From Xanthobacteraceae bacterium (GTDB lineage Bacteria; Pseudomonadota; Alphaproteobacteria; Rhizobiales; Xanthobacteraceae), in contig JASHYD010001434.1 in assembly GCA_030043175.1 (NCBI GenBank), positions 1 through 8,576 of the forward strand: DNA of 8,576 nucleotides. The letters are read 5' to 3'. Made by a program: the position numbers and the translations under genes. The notes below the pieces were generated by a model. The model searched no databases. It saw nothing but the letters and a program-made list of their open reading frames with translations, and had not been told where the DNA came from. Below are positions 6,264-8,576 of the stretch, piece by piece; the first letter of the stretch is position 1; every line of letters starts with the position of its first letter.

Positions 6264-6303
6264 TCCCGGCCAGGGTGCAGTCAACACCCCGCAGGGCTTG
6301 ATT

Positions 6304-6323
6304 TAACGTGAGTTAAGTTGAGT
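6304..6323. repeat. Second AACGTGAGT-type tandem site
   Basis: TTTAACGTGAGT here is identical to bases 2739-2750 plus adjoining sequence of the first site, and it is again followed by a degenerate second unit (AAGTTGAGTG). Both copies lie in non-coding DNA. That favours a regulatory or dispersed-repeat role over a coding one, although two copies in one window are weak statistics. Confidence 0.4.
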
Positions 6324-6674
6324 GGCCCAGTCGAGCCTCATGGTTTGTCCGGCCATGGCCTGTAATTAGAAATGACGATTGAAAACTGGGGCCTAAAGCC
6401 TTGCGCGGCGAGCGAAGCGAGACCTTTGCCGGGAAGAGTGCGGGTCCCAAACACCAAGTCAGGTTGGGTCGCCTTTTAGGCCCGGGTCGAACAGGGCCCC
6501 ATCTGGCTGAGAGGGGGTCTTTGGTTCCCATTTCGGCTGGGTCACCTCGGGTTCCCGTCAGCGGTATCTGGCGCTACCATTTTCGTGGGGACTCGGCTGG
6601 TTCACATTTTGATGGTGCTTGCACCCACAACGTTCCGCGGTCGATGGCATTAACCGCGCAGCCACGTCGTCGAG

Positions 6675-6728
6675 GAAGAACTAATGCAGGACAAGACATT
6701 CGAAGAGCTAATGCAGGACAAGACATCC
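6675..6728 (+). repeat. 27-bp tandem duplication of ribosome-binding site and start codon
   Basis: Bases 6675-6701 and 6702-6728 match at 25 of 27 positions (differences at the sixth and twenty-sixth bases). Each unit contains a GAAGAR purine run, CTA, and the ATG followed by CAGGACAAGACAT. The duplication therefore copies both the translation signal and nine codons, giving MQDKTFEEL and MQDKTSKEL in tandem. The upstream copy has the better Shine-Dalgarno because GAGGA (6672-6676) precedes it. Confidence 0.85.
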
Positions 6729-6866
6729 AAGGAGTTGGCACAAATCCTCATTGACCAAATGAACGGCGTCCGCGCGGGAACGATAACGCCCAAAGAGGCG
6801 GTAGCCGTCCGCAAGGCTGTCGCGAAGGAAATGGCGCGCCGCAAGCGCCTCCTCCGGGAGAATTAG
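6684..6866 (+). CDS. Small basic protein, 60 aa, with repeated N-terminus
   Basis: I do not assign a function. The core ELAQILIDQMNGVRAGTITP, followed by KEAVAVRKAV, recalls small phage or plasmid-type proteins with the pattern MxxxxxGxITPKEAxA. The C-terminus (KEMARRKRLLREN) is strongly basic and helical, which could suit nucleic-acid or membrane contact. The first nine residues are duplicated (MQDKTFEEL, MQDKTSKEL). Translation can begin at 6684, supported by GAGGA seven bases upstream, or at the second ATG (6711), giving a 51-residue form that may be the ancestral start. There is no signal peptide or cysteine. It stands alone, convergent with the kinase gene downstream. A G-rich run (6875-6899) and the hairpin GGCCT-ATA-AGGCC (6920-6932) lie between them, without a T-tract. 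Confidence 0.65.
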   Translation: MQDKTFEELMQDKTSKELAQILIDQMNGVRAGTITPKEAVAVRKAVAKEMARRKRLLREN

Positions 6867-7048
6867 GAGCGCCTGGGGCGGGCGGGGGAGGCTTTAGGGC
6901 CCTCAACACCGGACTAGAAGGCCTATAAGGCCCCTTGCACTGTAGACCACCCAAGCGACCCGAGGGGCCGTAGGGGCGCAAGATGCCTTGCGCACAGCCG
7001 ATGCAAACCGTCCGTGACGCGCCGATCGCTTCGTGGCCGCGCGGCCTC

Positions 7049-8422
7049 TCAGGCACAGGCTGGGGCTACCGGCTCCACCGCGTTCGCTGCTGGGCAGGTC
7101 AAGCGCCAGGTCAAGCCTGAGGGCGCATAATCAAAATCGACCGCACCGCCGACGCTGCGCTCCGCCATCGCTTCAATGACTGTGCTGCCGAACCCACGCC
7201 GCTGAGGCGCGGACACGGTCGGCCCCTCGCGCTCGGTCCAGCTGATGGTGAAGGTGTCGTTGGCGATCCCCCATGAGACATCAGCGCGGCCCCTTTCGGT
7301 CGAGAGCGACCCATATTTGCCGGCGTTGGTGGCAAGCTCGTGGATTGCAAGCCCGATGGCTTGAGCGGAATCTGCGTTCAAGCGCACCTTGGGGCCGCGC
7401 ACGACGATGCGAGAACCAATGAGATCGGCGAAGGGCGCGAGTTGGGCGCGAACCAGCTCTTCGATCTCGACCCCATGCCATGCTTTACGGATGAGGAGGT
7501 CCTGGTTGGCTGCAAGCGCCTGGATGCGCTCAGAGAAGCGTTCCATGAAAGTTTCGGGAGTTCTGGTAGCGGTCTGGTGAGCGATCGCCTCCACGACACT
7601 GAGCATATTCTTCGCGCGATGATTGATTTCGCGCATGAGGAGTTGGTCTCGTTCCGCGAGCTTCTTGCGTTGGGTGATGTCCTCCACGGTGGCGACGAAA
7701 CTCGTGGCTCGCCGCGCACGCCCAACACCCTCAAAATGAACAAGCCGACGAACCTCCACCCAACGCACCTCGCCGTCTCGTTGCTGAACGCGATACTCGT
7801 GCGGTGTGCCCGGATCAGCGGGATCGAGGGATGCCTCGCGGTCCGCCCAAAACCTCTCCGCGTCGTCCGAATGCACCAACTTCTTGACCTGGTCCAGCGG
7901 CATCTCGTCGGGTGTAAGATCAAAAATCTCTTTGAAGCGTGGGTCTCCCCACGCCACTTGGCTAACCAGATCGCACCGCCACCAGCCAAGCCGCGCTGCA
8001 TCGAGGGCGAGTTGCAGATGCGCCTTGTTGACCCGCAAGTGCTTGCGATCGACTGCACAGCGCATCCCGGTAACGAGGATGACGATGGAAAGCCCCGCAA
8101 GAATGAACAGCAGGAGGGACGGCACGTCAATCAGGTCAACGTAGAAAGTGAAGCGCGGCTCCAACAAGAAGAAATCGACCGCGGCAGCTCTGAGCGCGAG
8201 GCAAAACAGCCCGGCGCCGAGGCCACCGATCAGTGCTGTGATAACTACGGCAAGAAAGAACGCAATGTAGTGAGCGCCAGCAAGATACGGGTCGATGGCG
8301 ACCTGCAAGGCCGCCGCAACCCCAGCGCAGACGAAGGCGAAGGAAAACGCCCCGATGGTTCCGGGACGCAGCGCGGGGACATCGGCGTAAAGTGAAGCCA
8401 ACCTTTGCGCGCTCTTGCGCAT
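7049..8422 (-). CDS. Membrane-bound DUF4118-PAS-HWE sensor histidine kinase
   Basis: This 457-residue sensor kinase is complete. Residues 20-120 contain about four hydrophobic segments matching the DUF4118 (KdpD-like) membrane module, including ALIGGLGAGLF and DFFLLEPR. A PAS domain of the PAS_3 sort follows (about 135-255; GWWRCD and WGDPRF, then the PAC end ATVEDITQRKK). The kinase core has H-box REINHRAKN (acceptor H268), N-box IHELATNAGKYGSL (H361), G1 motif WTE (395-397) and RRGFGSTVIEAM (408-419). These mark the HWE family. The start is supported by AAGGAGGGAG upstream on the minus strand. No receiver domain or response-regulator gene adjoins it, so it is an orphan kinase. In related bacteria such kinases often act on PhyR or on single-domain receivers. 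Its catalytic core resembles that of the kinase at the left edge, but the two differ in their sensor architecture. Confidence 0.94.
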   Translation of the reverse strand: MRKSAQRLASLYADVPALRPGTIGAFSFAFVCAGVAAALQVAIDPYLAGAHYIAFFLAVVITALIGGLGAGLFCLALRAAAVDFFLLEPRFTFYVDLIDVPSLLLFILAGLSIVILVTGMRCAVDRKHLRVNKAHLQLALDAARLGWWRCDLVSQVAWGDPRFKEIFDLTPDEMPLDQVKKLVHSDDAERFWADREASLDPADPGTPHEYRVQQRDGEVRWVEVRRLVHFEGVGRARRATSFVATVEDITQRKKLAERDQLLMREINHRAKNMLSVVEAIAHQTATRTPETFMERFSERIQALAANQDLLIRKAWHGVEIEELVRAQLAPFADLIGSRIVVRGPKVRLNADSAQAIGLAIHELATNAGKYGSLSTERGRADVSWGIANDTFTISWTEREGPTVSAPQRRGFGSTVIEAMAERSVGGAVDFDYAPSGLTWRLTCPAANAVEPVAPACA

Positions 8423-8540
8423 TGTGACGCTCCCTCCTTCGTTAGGAGAGCATCATTATCGTGAACTCAGCAGTTTCCATTGAGTTGCAGCGCGCGGCCT
8501 TTTGCGCGCACCGAGATGCTCTGGCTACCGAAAGCGCCTG

Positions 8541-8574
8541 TGCCCGAGGTGTGTGGCCCTTGGGCCCTCGGGCA
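8541..8574. other. Strong imperfect hairpin at the window edge
   Basis: TGCCCGAGG (8541-8549) pairs perfectly with CCTCGGGCA (8566-8574). An inner stem GCCC-TT-GGGC (8556-8565) is offset by a six-base bulge. It lies about 120 bases upstream of the kinase start. It may be a terminator for a gene beyond the window, but the sequence ends too soon to see a T-tract. Confidence 0.4.
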
Positions 8575-8576
8575 GA

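Larger units (their letters stand above)
6182..6683. other. Intergenic region between divergent transporter and small-protein genes
   Basis: No gene can be supported. Open frames on both strands across 6313-6754 are compositional shadows. The stretch holds the AACGTGAGT-type site (6304-6323), a 14-bp palindrome (6250-6263) and a palindromic GGCCATGGCC near 6350. It also holds a long-range 9-bp inverted repeat, GGGCCTAAA (6389-6397) with TTTAGGCCC (6475-6483). The last encloses a CCCAA/TTGGG stem (6446-6450 with 6464-6468), so the RNA could fold here. No consensus promoter for the small protein is evident. Confidence 0.5.

Noticed and set aside
6401..6754. Plus-strand ORF of 117 codons before the small basic protein
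   Set aside because: It reads through the duplicated start region out of frame and has compositional rather than protein-like sequence.
6875..6899. G-rich run after the small-protein stop as a second G-quadruplex
   Set aside because: The last loop is eight bases, outside the usual one-to-seven rule, so the match is borderline.
6748..7056. Minus-strand ORF overlapping the kinase stop and opposing the small protein
   Set aside because: GTG start, very proline- and glycine-rich sequence, antisense to a better ORF; no supporting signal.
7340..8395. Antisense ORF of 351 codons opposite the DUF4118-PAS-HWE kinase
   Set aside because: The opposite strand encodes a complete kinase with every family motif; the antisense frame is open because of high GC and has no recognisable domain.
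8423..8515. Possible stress promoter for the minus-strand kinase (GGAAAC about 60 bases upstream)
   Set aside because: The -10 CGTT box is missing at 16-17 bases and the -35 box is imperfect.

Overview
The window looks like a gene-sparse chromosomal region of a high-GC alphaproteobacterium, most likely in the Hyphomicrobiales (Bradyrhizobium/Rhodopseudomonas-like). This rests on two HWE-type histidine kinases, a family concentrated in this class. It also rests on one perfect match to the EcfG general-stress promoter consensus (GGAAC-N16-CGTT) and on the overall codon style. The genus is an inference.

Layout, left to right. Bases 2-856 hold the C-terminal part of a PAS-HWE histidine kinase that runs in from outside the window. 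Its stop codon overlaps (ATGA) the start of a small ORF whose coding signal jumps between frames, so it is probably a frameshifted relic (853-1073). After a 342-base gap comes an intact MgtC/SapB-family membrane protein (1416-2111). Bases 2112-3474 are mostly non-coding. They contain a long stem enclosing a G-quadruplex-type sequence, a tandem AACGTGASTC site, two candidate small minus-strand ORFs and a short minus-strand coding relic. A secreted metallo-beta-lactamase-fold hydrolase follows (3475-4389). A second gap (4393-4983) holds two back-to-back hairpins. An AI-2E-family transporter lies on the minus strand (4984-6063), with the EcfG-type promoter 94 bases upstream of its start. The 6064-6683 gap also carries a second AACGTGAGT-type site and a 14-bp palindrome. 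A 60-residue basic protein (6684-6866) begins with a 27-bp tandem duplication of its own ribosome-binding site and start codon. It converges on a complete membrane-anchored DUF4118-PAS-HWE kinase on the minus strand (7049-8422). An imperfect hairpin lies at the right edge.

How the genes fit together. There is no multi-gene operon: nearly every intact gene stands alone with its own intergenic region. The plausible common theme is stress and envelope physiology. HWE kinases often feed the PhyR-NepR-EcfG general stress response, the transporter carries a matching promoter, and MgtC-family proteins are associated with low-Mg2+ or acid stress. That link is an inference; no response regulator, anti-sigma factor or sigma factor is encoded here. 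I found no CRISPR array, tRNA, rRNA, transposase or recognisable defence system. The most unusual material is the non-coding and decayed sequence, not a complete new system.
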